DNA from: JAWLFI01 sp964627995 | Lineage (GTDB): Bacteria > Bacteroidota > Bacteroidia > Chitinophagales > Saprospiraceae | Assembly (NCBI GenBank): GCA_964627995.1 | Contig: CAZVLN010000001.1 | Location: forward strand, 129,653 to 193,652 | Direction: 5' to 3' | DNA length: 64,000 bases | In this document: positions 26,198 to 34,701 of the stretch, piece by piece | Layout of the letters: every line of letters begins with the position of its first letter | How positions within the stretch are numbered: the first letter of the stretch is position 1 | Translations under genes and position numbers: made by a program | Notes under the pieces: generated by a model | What the model saw: only the letters and a program-made list of their open reading frames with translations | Databases searched by the model: none | Told to the model about the DNA's origin: nothing

Positions 26198-27274
26198 CTA
26201 TTCGTTAAGGATCCAGGCTCCGGGTTCTATTTCTTTTCTAATCGTTCGTAGCTCTCTGAGTATATCCGGCGGAGCACATGGAGCATGCACGCCTACACGC
26301 GTTAATCCACCTACAGATGACTGGTATACTGAATGGCCTTCCGCAGACAATAATGCCTCCATCCTTTGAACGTTGCTGGTGCTTGAAAATGCACCTACTA
26401 TTATTACGCACTGGTCTATCATTTGATTTGTCGACGCTACATCTTTATTATTTGAATTTTCCGGACTGGAAGTAGTCTCTCTTTTTGACCCCACTAAAGG
26501 CTCATTTTTATCGGATTCTTCAGCAAGCTTCCGATGGTTGAGATCAAAGGATGAATAGCTGTCTTGTTTACTATGTTGAACCGACGTGCGTTTAATGGAG
26601 GATCCTACTTCTTCTGGGTTTACATTGAGCCTTTCTTTCTGAACGGGCAACTCGACTTCTGTCAAAGGCCGATTGGAAAGCGGCCCCCAGAACCAAAGAC
26701 TTCCAATAATCATGCTAAGAGCCAAAATTAATGCTAGAATAAGGACGATATATAAACTTCGCGAAGATGATTTCTCCTCCTTAGATTCATCCACTGATTC
26801 ACTGGTTTCAGGAGGCACTGATGCTGCTACCGATTCCTTTCCAGAATCACTGAATTCTGAAGTTCCTGGATTCGGAAGGCGGATATCCGGCAAATCCGCT
26901 AAAGAGGACCAATCCGCTGCGGGAGAAGAAACCCAAATGATTTTACCAGACTGTGTTTCAAGTGTCCCCAAACGACCAAGCTTCCAATTCCCTGCCTCCT
27001 TTTTCCCCTCGGCATATCTGGTGATTTTTTCAGCAAGACCCTGGATATCTAGAGGCTCAGAAAAAATAAATTGAGATAATTCAGCGCTCAATTGATCTTG
27101 GCTCAGCTGAGGAACTTCAATGAAGCTTATCTCCTCACTAGGCGGATAAATAAAGCCCTGCCGCTTATTCATGCTTGCAGAGGTGCGATGAATAGATAGT
27201 ATTCCCCAATGCGGCAATACCATACGCCCTTTGAGGAGTAAACACTTTTCAATAATTTGTTCTAATCCATTCAT
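26198..27274 (-). CDS. HU-CCDC81/SPOR domain membrane protein
   Basis: 358 residues. The N-terminal part (1-125) holds two HU-like modules of the bacterial HU-CCDC81 type (KCLLLKGRMVLPHWGILSIHRTSASM and a second from about 65). One membrane helix at about 174-197 (LYIVLILALILALSMIIGSLWFW) follows a Ser/Glu-rich linker. A second linker leads to a C-terminal SPOR domain (CVIIVGAFSSTSNVQRMEALLSAEGHSVYQSS). SPOR domains bind denuded peptidoglycan at the septum. I chose ATG 27274 rather than 27313 because it opens the conserved HU module and lies five bases after a -7 box. Confidence 0.88.
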   Translation of the reverse strand: MNGLEQIIEKCLLLKGRMVLPHWGILSIHRTSASMNKRQGFIYPPSEEISFIEVPQLSQDQLSAELSQFIFSEPLDIQGLAEKITRYAEGKKEAGNWKLGRLGTLETQSGKIIWVSSPAADWSSLADLPDIRLPNPGTSEFSDSGKESVAASVPPETSESVDESKEEKSSSRSLYIVLILALILALSMIIGSLWFWGPLSNRPLTEVELPVQKERLNVNPEEVGSSIKRTSVQHSKQDSYSSFDLNHRKLAEESDKNEPLVGSKRETTSSPENSNNKDVASTNQMIDQCVIIVGAFSSTSNVQRMEALLSAEGHSVYQSSVGGLTRVGVHAPCAPPDILRELRTIRKEIEPGAWILNE

Positions 27275-27279
27275 GACTA

Positions 27280-27287
27280 CAAAAGTA
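27280..27287 (-). promoter_or_regulatory. Promoter of the HU-CCDC81/SPOR-kdsA operon
   Basis: Minus strand TACTTTTG five bases before the ATG at 27274, with TTTG (27305-27302) exactly 14 nt upstream. Predicts a leaderless message. Confidence 0.6.
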
Positions 27288-27434
27288 CTAAAAAAGCGTG
27301 CCAAAGTTAGCAACCCTCAATCCTCAAAGCCTGAAATTATAATATAAAAGTAATTTTAACGGCCTTTGATGGCTTGAGCCTCGATGGCTACATTTGTTTC
27401 CATTTACTGACAAACACCTTTCATGCTTTCACTG

Positions 27435-27442
27435 TATATTTG
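27435..27442 (+). promoter_or_regulatory. Predicted -7 box for hemL
   Basis: TATATTTG, a perfect TAnnTTTG, 15 nt before ATG 27458. A -33 TTG is not evident at the expected distance. Confidence 0.5.
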
Positions 27443-27457
27443 CATAAAAACCAGTCT

Positions 27458-28759
27458 ATGCTGAAAAGAGAAAAATCGGCGGAATTATTTGAAGAAGCAA
27501 AGAAATATTTTCCCGGTGGCGTAAATTCACCAGTTCGTGCCTTTAAGTCAGTGGAAGGGCCACCCTTATTCATAAAAAAGGGTAGTGGTAGTTACATATA
27601 CGATGAGGATGAAAACGAATTTCTTGATTTTTGTTGTAGCTGGGGACCCTTAATTTTGGGACATGCACATCCCAATATTTTATCCTTCCTTCACGAAACA
27701 CTAGATAAAGGCACCTCTTTTGGTACGCCTTCCGTATTGGGAAATAAACTGGGTAAACTCATCACAGAAAATCACCGATATATAGATCAAATCCGATTTG
27801 TTAGTTCGGGTACAGAAGCTGTTATGTCTGCCGTTCGCCTGGCGAGAGGTGTCACAGGAAAAAACTATATCGTAAAGTTTGAAGGCTGCTACCACGGTCA
27901 CGTAGACTCACTCATGGTAAAGGCAGGCTCAGGATTAGCCACCTTTGGCACTAGCACATCCGCCGGTATCCCCAAGGAATTGGCTGAGCTAACCTTAGTT
28001 TTACCCCTCAACGACGATCAGGCCTTAGATGCATGCTTGGAAGAACATGCACACAAGATTGCGGCCATCATTATCGAACCTGTCCCAGCCAATAACGGAT
28101 TATTAATTCAACGGCCGGAGTTTCTGAGAAATCTGAAAAAGAAATGCGCCGATCATGGCATTTTATTGATTTTTGACGAAGTAATTTCAGGCTTTAGGAT
28201 CGGATTTGAAGGCGCCGCAGGCTTGTACAATATGCAGCCCGATATCATAACCTTCGGTAAAATCATCGGTGGAGGCATGCCCGTAGGTGCATTCGCGGCA
28301 TCTCGTGAAATCATGAAGAATGTAGCGCCTGAAGGTGATGTATACCAGGCTGGAACCTTATCCGCTAACCCGATGGCCATGGCAGCAGGCTATGCCACAC
28401 TGCAGGAACTTCTGAAAAAAGATACGTATTCTAAGTTAGAGGATAACACAAACTTCTTTACTGAAGTCATTAAAAAGCATATTCGGGAAAAAGACTACGA
28501 TGCGGGCATTCAGTCGCTCGGTTCTATATTCTGGATCCGTTTCAGCCGAGAAACCATCCGATCAGCCGATGAAATCGATGGCAGTAAAATGGACATTTTC
28601 AAAAAATTACATGCGAAATTATTACACGATAACATATACCTGGGGCCTTCCGGATATGAAGTAGGATTCATTTCAACTGCCCACTCCAGGAAAGATTTGC
28701 AGCTAGCTGCAGAGAAGATCTGTAGTGCTCTAGATGAAGTAATGAGCCCACATGCTTAA
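27458..28759 (+). CDS. hemL: Glutamate-1-semialdehyde 2,1-aminomutase HemL
   Basis: PLP enzyme that makes 5-aminolevulinate in the C5 pathway of haem synthesis. I take ATG 27458 (MLKREKSAELFEEAKKYFPGGVNSPVRAF), giving 433 residues, the usual length; the longer frame from 27374 adds 28 unrelated residues and reads through the promoter. Key blocks: SSGTEAVMSAVRLARG, FEGCYHGHVDSLMVKAGSG, LLIFDEVISGFRIG with the PLP aspartate, and the Schiff-base lysine in TFGKIIGGGMPVGAF. The kinase gene overlaps its last 8 bp, so haem precursor supply and a two-component pair share a transcript. Confidence 0.97.
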   Translation: MLKREKSAELFEEAKKYFPGGVNSPVRAFKSVEGPPLFIKKGSGSYIYDEDENEFLDFCCSWGPLILGHAHPNILSFLHETLDKGTSFGTPSVLGNKLGKLITENHRYIDQIRFVSSGTEAVMSAVRLARGVTGKNYIVKFEGCYHGHVDSLMVKAGSGLATFGTSTSAGIPKELAELTLVLPLNDDQALDACLEEHAHKIAAIIIEPVPANNGLLIQRPEFLRNLKKKCADHGILLIFDEVISGFRIGFEGAAGLYNMQPDIITFGKIIGGGMPVGAFAASREIMKNVAPEGDVYQAGTLSANPMAMAAGYATLQELLKKDTYSKLEDNTNFFTEVIKKHIREKDYDAGIQSLGSIFWIRFSRETIRSADEIDGSKMDIFKKLHAKLLHDNIYLGPSGYEVGFISTAHSRKDLQLAAEKICSALDEVMSPHA

Positions 28760-29759
28760 TAAAAACCCATTGCGGCTTAGATTACTTTCCTACACGGTGA
28801 TAGCATATATGTGCCTAGCATTTACTTGGTGGAGTATATTATTATACACCAAAAATCAGGATGCCTTTCAAGCTAAAGTAGAGATATTGAAAATGGGCGC
28901 CGCCGCAGAAGGCTTATACTCCAATGAAGCCGTATTTAAAGCTTCAGGCCCTTATGAAAAGTTAGATGAAGAATACCAACGCCAGCAATGGATGATTTTA
29001 GGCGAGGCTGTTCTTTTTATGCTGAGTATTATCATTGGAGTTTGGATCATCAATAATAGCTATAGTCAGCTGATCCGATCCGCTGAGAACAAGCGTAATT
29101 TTTTATTGTCCATCACTCACGAACTGAAATCTCCAATTGCTTCCGCACAATTGGGTTTACAAACGATTCAAAAACGCAAATTGAGTCCCAAACAAACGGA
29201 AGAAATTTCCATAAACGCCCAACATGAACTGGACCGATTGAAAAACTTGGTAGATAATCTTCTTTTAGCCGCTAAGGTTGAAACGAATTATACGCCTGTA
29301 TTTGAGGTTGAAAATGTAAATCGCATGATAAAGGAATATGTAGATCGTCTTATGATCTCTTATCCAAAGGTAAATTTCGATGTAGTTCTCGAAGGAGAGT
29401 ACCAGACAGCAGAAATTGACCGATCAGGCCTTATTTCCATTTTGGGAAACTTAATTGAAAATGCGATAAAATATTCGGAAACGCCCGCCAATGTGTCCAT
29501 CCAGACCAAAATCGATGCCACAACATTGGAGATAATCGTGGCTGATCGCGGCATGGGCATACCGGAATCTGAAAAAAGTAGTGTTTTTGAAAAGTTCTAT
29601 CGTGTAGGTTCTGAAGATACACGCAAAACAAAAGGGACTGGATTGGGTTTGTATATAATAAAGGAAATGACTTTAGCACACAATGGAGAGGTTCATCTGA
29701 AAGATAATCCGGAAGGAGGAACCATTTTTAATGTGCAATTGCCTCGATTTCAAAAATAA
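28752..29759 (+). CDS. Sensor histidine kinase
   Basis: 335-residue membrane kinase. Two membrane helices (about 12-32 and 82-102) flank a short periplasmic segment of about 50 residues. The HisKA phosphoacceptor is His123 in LLSITHELKSPIASAQLGL. The ATPase domain has the N box (NLIENAIKYSETPANV), G1 (VADRGMGIPES), F box (VFEKFYRVGSE) and G2 (KGTGLGLYIIKEM). The signal is unknown; the sensor part is too small for a large ligand domain. It starts within the end of hemL and is followed 11 bp later by its response regulator. Confidence 0.95.
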   Translation: MLNKNPLRLRLLSYTVIAYMCLAFTWWSILLYTKNQDAFQAKVEILKMGAAAEGLYSNEAVFKASGPYEKLDEEYQRQQWMILGEAVLFMLSIIIGVWIINNSYSQLIRSAENKRNFLLSITHELKSPIASAQLGLQTIQKRKLSPKQTEEISINAQHELDRLKNLVDNLLLAAKVETNYTPVFEVENVNRMIKEYVDRLMISYPKVNFDVVLEGEYQTAEIDRSGLISILGNLIENAIKYSETPANVSIQTKIDATTLEIIVADRGMGIPESEKSSVFEKFYRVGSEDTRKTKGTGLGLYIIKEMTLAHNGEVHLKDNPEGGTIFNVQLPRFQK

Positions 29760-29770
29760 AACCTACTGAA

Positions 29771-30460
29771 ATGCGCATATTATTAGTTGAAGATGAAGAG
29801 AACATAAGAAACCTCGTCAAGCTTAATCTCGAGATGGAAGGCTACGAAGTCTTAGCTATTAGCAACGGGAAAAAAGCTGTTGATGCAGTCGATCAGCAAC
29901 ATTTTGACCTGCTATTGCTAGACATTATGTTACCTGAAGTAAATGGCCTCCAAATTGCCGAGCACGTTCGCTTGACTCAATTTGATGTGCCGATCATATT
30001 TCTCACCGCGAAAGGAGACCCGGAAGAGCGCATTGAGGGACTGAAAAAAGGTGGCGATGATTATATCACGAAGCCTTTCAACTTAGAAGAGCTGTTACTT
30101 CGCGTCAATAATCAACTGCGGCGAAAAAAGAAAGAGTCAAATGATGGTCTAGAAAAATACAGCTTCGGTGACTTCTCGGTAAATTTCAACACCTACGAGG
30201 TGGAAGGGCCCGAAGGAAAGTTTGAGCTCACCAATAAAGAGGCCATGCTACTAAAACTTCTCATAGATCGCAGAGGCGAAGTCGTTTCCCGCCAGCAAAT
30301 ACTACAGGCCGTTTGGGGGTATGACGTCTACCCTTCTACACGCACCATCGATAATTTTATACTGTCCTTTCGAAAGTACTTTGAAAAAGATTCCAAAAAT
30401 CCCGAGTTCTTTCATTCTGTGCGCGGGGTCGGCTATAAGTTTGTGGATGAGTCTGAATAA
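29771..30460 (+). CDS. OmpR-family response regulator
   Basis: 229 residues: a receiver domain (1-118) with the acidic pair EDEE, phospho-acceptor Asp51 (LLLLDIMLPEVNG) and the conserved lysine in YITKPFNLEELLLRV, then a winged-helix DNA-binding domain (about 130-225) with ELTNKEAMLLKLLIDRRGEVVSRQQILQAVWG and a typical C-terminal YKFVDE. Cognate to the kinase immediately upstream. Targets are unknown; autoregulation of the hemL operon is a reasonable guess but not shown. Confidence 0.95.
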   Translation: MRILLVEDEENIRNLVKLNLEMEGYEVLAISNGKKAVDAVDQQHFDLLLLDIMLPEVNGLQIAEHVRLTQFDVPIIFLTAKGDPEERIEGLKKGGDDYITKPFNLEELLLRVNNQLRRKKKESNDGLEKYSFGDFSVNFNTYEVEGPEGKFELTNKEAMLLKLLIDRRGEVVSRQQILQAVWGYDVYPSTRTIDNFILSFRKYFEKDSKNPEFFHSVRGVGYKFVDESE

Positions 30461-30551
30461 TCCCACCAGATACCAGACTCTTATCGTGTGCACCTCCTAA
30501 ATAGAGATAGCACATTTATATATAAGCATGGGTAATTAATATTATTTTTTT

Positions 30552-30660
30552 GGGCCTACCCCGAGGCGGCGCCTTTCGGCGGCGCTCGAGGGTCGCTACG
30601 CTTCGCCACTCGTTCCGTTTTTCTCCTTCATCCGCCAGCCGGCGGATTCCGGAGCGTCAC
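30552..30660 (+). repeat. GC-rich palindromic intergenic segment (possible diverged repeat copy B)
   Basis: Starts GGGCCTACCCCGAGG, has a GC-rich hairpin region (30561-30590) and a perfect hairpin ATCCGCC-AGCC-GGCGGAT (30630-30647) extended by CTCC/GGAG. The opening resembles copies A, C and D, but I cannot find the conserved ATCCCTnnCGC end, so membership is uncertain. Confidence 0.4.
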
Positions 30661-30680
30661 TCGGTCCTTCTTCCTCGTCT

Positions 30681-30841
30681 GTGTCATTACCACTAAATAG
30701 TTATAGAAAAGTCGCAGTAGCTTTTTGTTCAGATCAACGCGCGATGAAGGAGCATTAGTAGAGACAAGCTTGTCTCTACTAATGAAGAGCAAAAAAGATA
30801 GATCAAGGCTTGATATTTAACGAATTTAGTGGTAATGACAC
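30681..30841. repeat. 161-bp element with perfect 18-bp terminal inverted repeats
   Basis: Left arm GTGTCATTACCACTAAAT (30681-30698) is the exact reverse complement of 30824-30841. Near the centre is a perfect 30-bp palindrome at 30754-30783, whose half is ATTAGTAGAGACAAG, centred on a HindIII-type AAGCTT. A smaller palindrome ATCAAG-G-CTTGAT lies at about 30802-30814. No coding frame. This is the shape of a small non-autonomous mobile element or a long cruciform. Confidence 0.7.
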
Positions 30842-31203
30842 TAAATCGCTTTCAGCGATCCTCGGGATTCGGACTCCCGCTCGCCATATGGCGCAGCGGA
30901 ACGGCTTCGCATCGCTAGTCCGAGCTTTGGCGAATAAAGCTCTGAAGGAGCGTACACTAACCAACGGAGCTTTGAAAAAGCGTAGTTAGTGGCGGTCATT
31001 GGCCGGCGAAACTGCGAAGGCAGTCCGCGCACCGGGCCGAAAGTAGCGGCACGACGGAGATCTAAACGCATGTCAGCAACAAAACATGCAATCCCCTAAT
31101 AATGCCCTGCAAAAAACACAATAAAGATATAAACCATACCCGAAGGTGGGGTTCATATACAGAATGTAGGTGTATTCCGTACTTTTGGTGTGGATATAAG
31201 TAA
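30842..31203. other. Non-coding, hairpin-rich intergenic DNA
   Basis: No gene seen. The stretch has GC-rich repeat-like words such as GAGCTTTG (twice, 30922-30929 and 30967-30974) and a 7-bp inverted pair CACTAAC/GTTAGTG at 30955-30961 and 30985-30991, echoing the ACTAA end of the 161-bp element. It probably consists of decayed repeat units. Confidence 0.4.
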
Positions 31204-31254
31204 GTACGAGGAAATGCCTTCGGCATTTCCTCGTACAATGGCTAAACGCCATTG
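31204..31254. repeat. Two adjacent hairpins
   Basis: A perfect 15-bp stem GTACGAGGAAATGCC (31204-31218) with a 3-nt loop and its complement (31222-31236) is followed directly by CAATGGC-TAAAC-GCCATTG (31236-31254). No T-run follows on either strand, so simple termination is not obvious. Confidence 0.65.
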
Positions 31255-31445
31255 AAACGGAGCCTAGCCACTGCTCGGTTCCACATCAGTCCAAAAGGAA
31301 CCAATCAAAACTCTGGATTAAGGTTGATCCGGTTCTTTGAATAAAGTGGGGAGAAATAATAAAAAAGTAGCTTATATTGTTTATCAAATCATAGCCCCCA
31401 GAGATACTACCACGTATTGCCATATCGCCAACGCATAACAGAACC

Positions 31446-33731
31446 ATGAACAGATTACTTAAAATAATAATTCTCCTCCTTCTCATCTCATGGCAGAGCT
31501 ATGCACAACCACAAGTAAAAAGCTTAAAAGCTCCGAAAGGTAATCTTTCTGACTATTCTAAAAGCTTTGTTTCACTCGACACACCTAAGATAGCCTTGAT
31601 AAATGCAAAGGTATATGACGGTACAGGCAATTCACCTAAAACAAATCAAAGTATCCTATTACAAAATGGAATGATTGTAGCTATACTCAATTCAGAAGAC
31701 ATTCAGATTGCTGATAATTTTTACCCCATAGACCTTACGGGCAAAACCGTAATCCCAGGAATTATTGGAATGCACAACCATATGAGAATTCCAAGATCTG
31801 CCATGCTCGCCACGGCACCAAAATTGTATTTAGCGGCTGGCGTAACCACGATACAGACATGTGGAACAGGAAATCCTTATGAAGAATTAGCTATTGCCAA
31901 ATCTATTGAGAACGGAGGCCAACCTGGCCCGGAAATAATCAATTCGGGACCTTATTTTACCGGACCTGAAGGCAAAACCAACTTCATAAGGTTTACAGAT
32001 GAAGAAATGGTTAGAGACACCATTAAATATTGGGCAAAGAAGGGTGTGAAATGGTTGAAGGTTTACCGCAATACCAGACCTTCAGATCTACAGGTCATTG
32101 TCGACGAAGCGCATAAAAACAATCTCAAAGTAACAGGTCACCTGTGTGCAACCACCTATACGGAAGCAGCCAATATCGGTATTGATGCCATTGAACACGG
32201 ATTTATACACAACTACGACCACGCCACTGAAAGAGAAACGGGTCTTTGCTCGGGTAATACCGATTTCAGGACGAATCTCCCAATTGATGGCGAAGCAGTC
32301 AAAAAAGTACAACAAAAGCTTATTGAAAACGGTGTGGCAATTGGCTCAACCTTAGCTATTTTTGAAGCTCAAGCTTATATGGAAGCCGATGAACGAGACC
32401 TTGAAGTAATGGCACCCTTTCATCAAGAAGCCTATCGCCAACGCAAAATTCGATATCAGGAGCAAGGTGAAGATTGGTACTTCAAAAAAGAATGGCTCAA
32501 AAAAGCAATGGCTTACGAACTCCAGTTTTTCAGACAAGGCGGCTTGTTGGTGGCAGGCTTGGACCCAGGACTTCACAATATGCCGGGCTTTGGAGACCAA
32601 AAAAATTACGAATTATTTATTGAAGCCGGATTTAAACCGGAAGAGGCCATTCAAGTGATGACGTCTAATGGCGCAAGGCTATTGGAGAGATGGGATATCG
32701 GGACCATAAAGATAGGCAACCTAGCCAGTTTGGTTATCCTTGATGGGGATTTAGAGCGTAATCCAAAAGTTATCCGAAAGGTAGAAACAGTTTTTAAAGA
32801 TGGAATTGCGTACAATCCCAATAAACTGATTCATTCTGTAAAGGGTAACGTTGGTTCTGAAACGGACAATTCAATGGCCCATTTTGGGCAGAAACTACCT
32901 GGAAATAATCCCAAATTTTATGCACCTCACCTTATTTCAAAACCAGATAGGCACGAGTTTGGCTGCACGCTGTCAAAAGATGGAAGTGAATTCTATTTTG
33001 GCGTTGATAATAATGGCGTGATGGAGATTCATTATACCAATTTAGAACAGGGTGTTTGGTCTCCGCAAAAAAAGCTTTTTGATTCTGATTCTATCAGTTA
33101 CAACGACCCGATGTTTTCACCTGACCACAAAAGACTTTACTTTATATCTAATCAAGCACTTGATGAAAAAACGATGAAAGAGGATACGGATATTTGGTAC
33201 ATAGAGAGAGAAAATAAAGCATCAGAATGGTCAAAGCCCATTAATTTAGGCTTAACTGTAAATAGCAATTTGAACGAGTACTATGCTTCTTTCACAAACG
33301 ATGGGACGCTTTACTTTGCTTCAAAAGACAAGTCAAAAGATGCCCCTAGATATGCTTTTGACATCTATCGCTCTAAATATAAAAACGGGAAACTCCTAAA
33401 GCCTGAAATACTTTCTGATTCAATTAATACAAACAGATATGAAGCAGATGTATTTATAGCGCCTGATGAAACCTATATGATATTCTGCTCGATTCGTAAA
33501 AATGGACTAGGACAAGGTGATTTATACATCAGCTTCAGGGACAAAGCAGGAGGTTGGACTGAGGCCGTCAATATGGGAGAGCCCATTAATACTGAGCAAC
33601 ACGAATTATGCCCTTTCGTAACTGCAGATGGGAAGTACCTTTTTTACACCAGTAACCAAGACATATTTTGGGTTAGCACGGACATATTGGAGAATTATAA
33701 AAGCAGCAGACCACCAGATAAAATGGATTAA
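31446..33731 (+). CDS. Exported amidohydrolase fused to a PD40 beta-propeller
   Basis: 761 residues with a signal peptide (about 1-20, ending SYAQ). The first half (about 50-465) is a metal-dependent amidohydrolase: NAKVYDGTGNSP, GKTVIPGIIGMHNH with the first metal His pair, VKWLKVYRN, KVTGHLCATTYTEAANIGIDAIEHGF, the aspartate in GGLLVAGLDPGLHNM, and AIQVMTSNGARLL...GTIKIGNLASLVILDGD. The second half (about 490-761) has WD40-like PD40 repeats (FSPDHKRLYFISN, FTNDGTLYFASK, FIAPDETYMIFCS, VTADGKYLFYTS). Close relatives include imidazolonepropionase-like and prolidase-type enzymes; the substrate is unknown. Confidence 0.9.
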   Translation: MNRLLKIIILLLLISWQSYAQPQVKSLKAPKGNLSDYSKSFVSLDTPKIALINAKVYDGTGNSPKTNQSILLQNGMIVAILNSEDIQIADNFYPIDLTGKTVIPGIIGMHNHMRIPRSAMLATAPKLYLAAGVTTIQTCGTGNPYEELAIAKSIENGGQPGPEIINSGPYFTGPEGKTNFIRFTDEEMVRDTIKYWAKKGVKWLKVYRNTRPSDLQVIVDEAHKNNLKVTGHLCATTYTEAANIGIDAIEHGFIHNYDHATERETGLCSGNTDFRTNLPIDGEAVKKVQQKLIENGVAIGSTLAIFEAQAYMEADERDLEVMAPFHQEAYRQRKIRYQEQGEDWYFKKEWLKKAMAYELQFFRQGGLLVAGLDPGLHNMPGFGDQKNYELFIEAGFKPEEAIQVMTSNGARLLERWDIGTIKIGNLASLVILDGDLERNPKVIRKVETVFKDGIAYNPNKLIHSVKGNVGSETDNSMAHFGQKLPGNNPKFYAPHLISKPDRHEFGCTLSKDGSEFYFGVDNNGVMEIHYTNLEQGVWSPQKKLFDSDSISYNDPMFSPDHKRLYFISNQALDEKTMKEDTDIWYIERENKASEWSKPINLGLTVNSNLNEYYASFTNDGTLYFASKDKSKDAPRYAFDIYRSKYKNGKLLKPEILSDSINTNRYEADVFIAPDETYMIFCSIRKNGLGQGDLYISFRDKAGGWTEAVNMGEPINTEQHELCPFVTADGKYLFYTSNQDIFWVSTDILENYKSSRPPDKMD

Positions 33732-34020
33732 CAGCAGTAGCGAGATCTGCATAATTTTCACCGTAAATTTATTGGTTGAATATCTGTACTGTAGGCTACT
33801 TTTTTAAATTAAAATACTCTACGGCTTATGTAAGACTATGCTGTAAATTGTATCTAATAATAAAACTATCCGAATAGGCAATTTGAGGATGCCAAAGTAA
33901 ATAAGTAATAGCCACTTACCCTTTAATATCATTAAAAAAATAATCTCCAATAGCCAAAGTTATCGGTGAGAAAATCAGAAAAAAAACGTATATTGTTTTG
34001 AGAAATATCTTCAATCACAC
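33732..34020. other. AT-rich intergenic DNA
   Basis: Separates the amidohydrolase from DUF2490. No coding frame, stable hairpin or clear TAnnTTTG box seen. Confidence 0.4.
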
Positions 34021-34692
34021 ATGAAAAAAGCGGGAACCCTACCCCTGTGGATTATATGTTGGCTCTTCACTCCTACCCTTATGGCACAGCCTGCTGACTT
34101 GGGTAACTGGTTAATCTATTTCGGTAATAAGCAACTGGATGGACGATGGAATATACATCATGAAGCTCAGTTCAGAAACTATAATGCAGTTGGCGACCTG
34201 GAGCAAATCCTATTGCGTACAGGTTTAGGGTATAATTTGACAGAAAACAATAATAATGTGCTAGTCGGTTATGGATTTATCCATAGTCAAAATTATGTGG
34301 GTGCTTCAGACACTAAAGAAAATAACAACGAAAACAGGATTTTTCAGCAATTCATCACCTTTCAACGATTAGGTAGAGTGTCAATCCAGCATAGATATCG
34401 TTTTGAACAAAGATGGTTTGATCACCAAAGTTTTCGTATGCGGTATCGATACTTTTTGTCACTTAATATCGCCTTGAATAAGCCAAAAATGTCAGACGGA
34501 GCCTTCTATTGCTCGGCCTATAATGAAATCTTCATTAATGACCGTGATAATTTATTCGATCGGAACCGGTTATATGGGGGCTTGGGCTATCGCTTGAACC
34601 CCAACACCCGATTTGAAATCGGGTATATGAATCAATTTTTACCTAATGAGAACAGAGACCAAATCAACCTCATTACATTCTTCACCTTTTAA
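34021..34692 (+). CDS. DUF2490 family outer-membrane-like protein
   Basis: 223 residues with a signal peptide (about 1-22, LMAQPADLGNWLIYFGNKQL). The rest alternates short amphipathic strands ending in aromatics (RWNIHHEAQFRNYN, ILLRTGLGYNLTENNNNVLVGYGFIHSQ, VSIQHRYRFEQRWF, RMRYRYFLSLNIAL, RLYGGLGYRLNPNTRFEIGYMNQF), as expected for a small outer-membrane beta-barrel, and ends in Phe. This is the DUF2490 pattern; function unknown. The carbonic anhydrase gene follows after 9 bp, so the two are probably co-expressed. Confidence 0.85.
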   Translation: MKKAGTLPLWIICWLFTPTLMAQPADLGNWLIYFGNKQLDGRWNIHHEAQFRNYNAVGDLEQILLRTGLGYNLTENNNNVLVGYGFIHSQNYVGASDTKENNNENRIFQQFITFQRLGRVSIQHRYRFEQRWFDHQSFRMRYRYFLSLNIALNKPKMSDGAFYCSAYNEIFINDRDNLFDRNRLYGGLGYRLNPNTRFEIGYMNQFLPNENRDQINLITFFTF

Positions 34693-34701
34693 TACTTAAA
34701 A

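Noticed and set aside
26673..27074. 133-codon plus-strand frame inside the HU-CCDC81/SPOR gene
   Set aside because: Antisense shadow of a gene with clear HU, membrane and SPOR segments.
30841..31071. Arg/Ser-rich minus-strand frame in the palindromic region
   Set aside because: It translates repeat DNA; composition is unlike a protein and there is no start context.
30541..31260. CRISPR array or integron attC sites
   Set aside because: Hairpins are dissimilar and irregularly spaced; there are no identical direct repeats with regular spacers and no integrase or cas gene.
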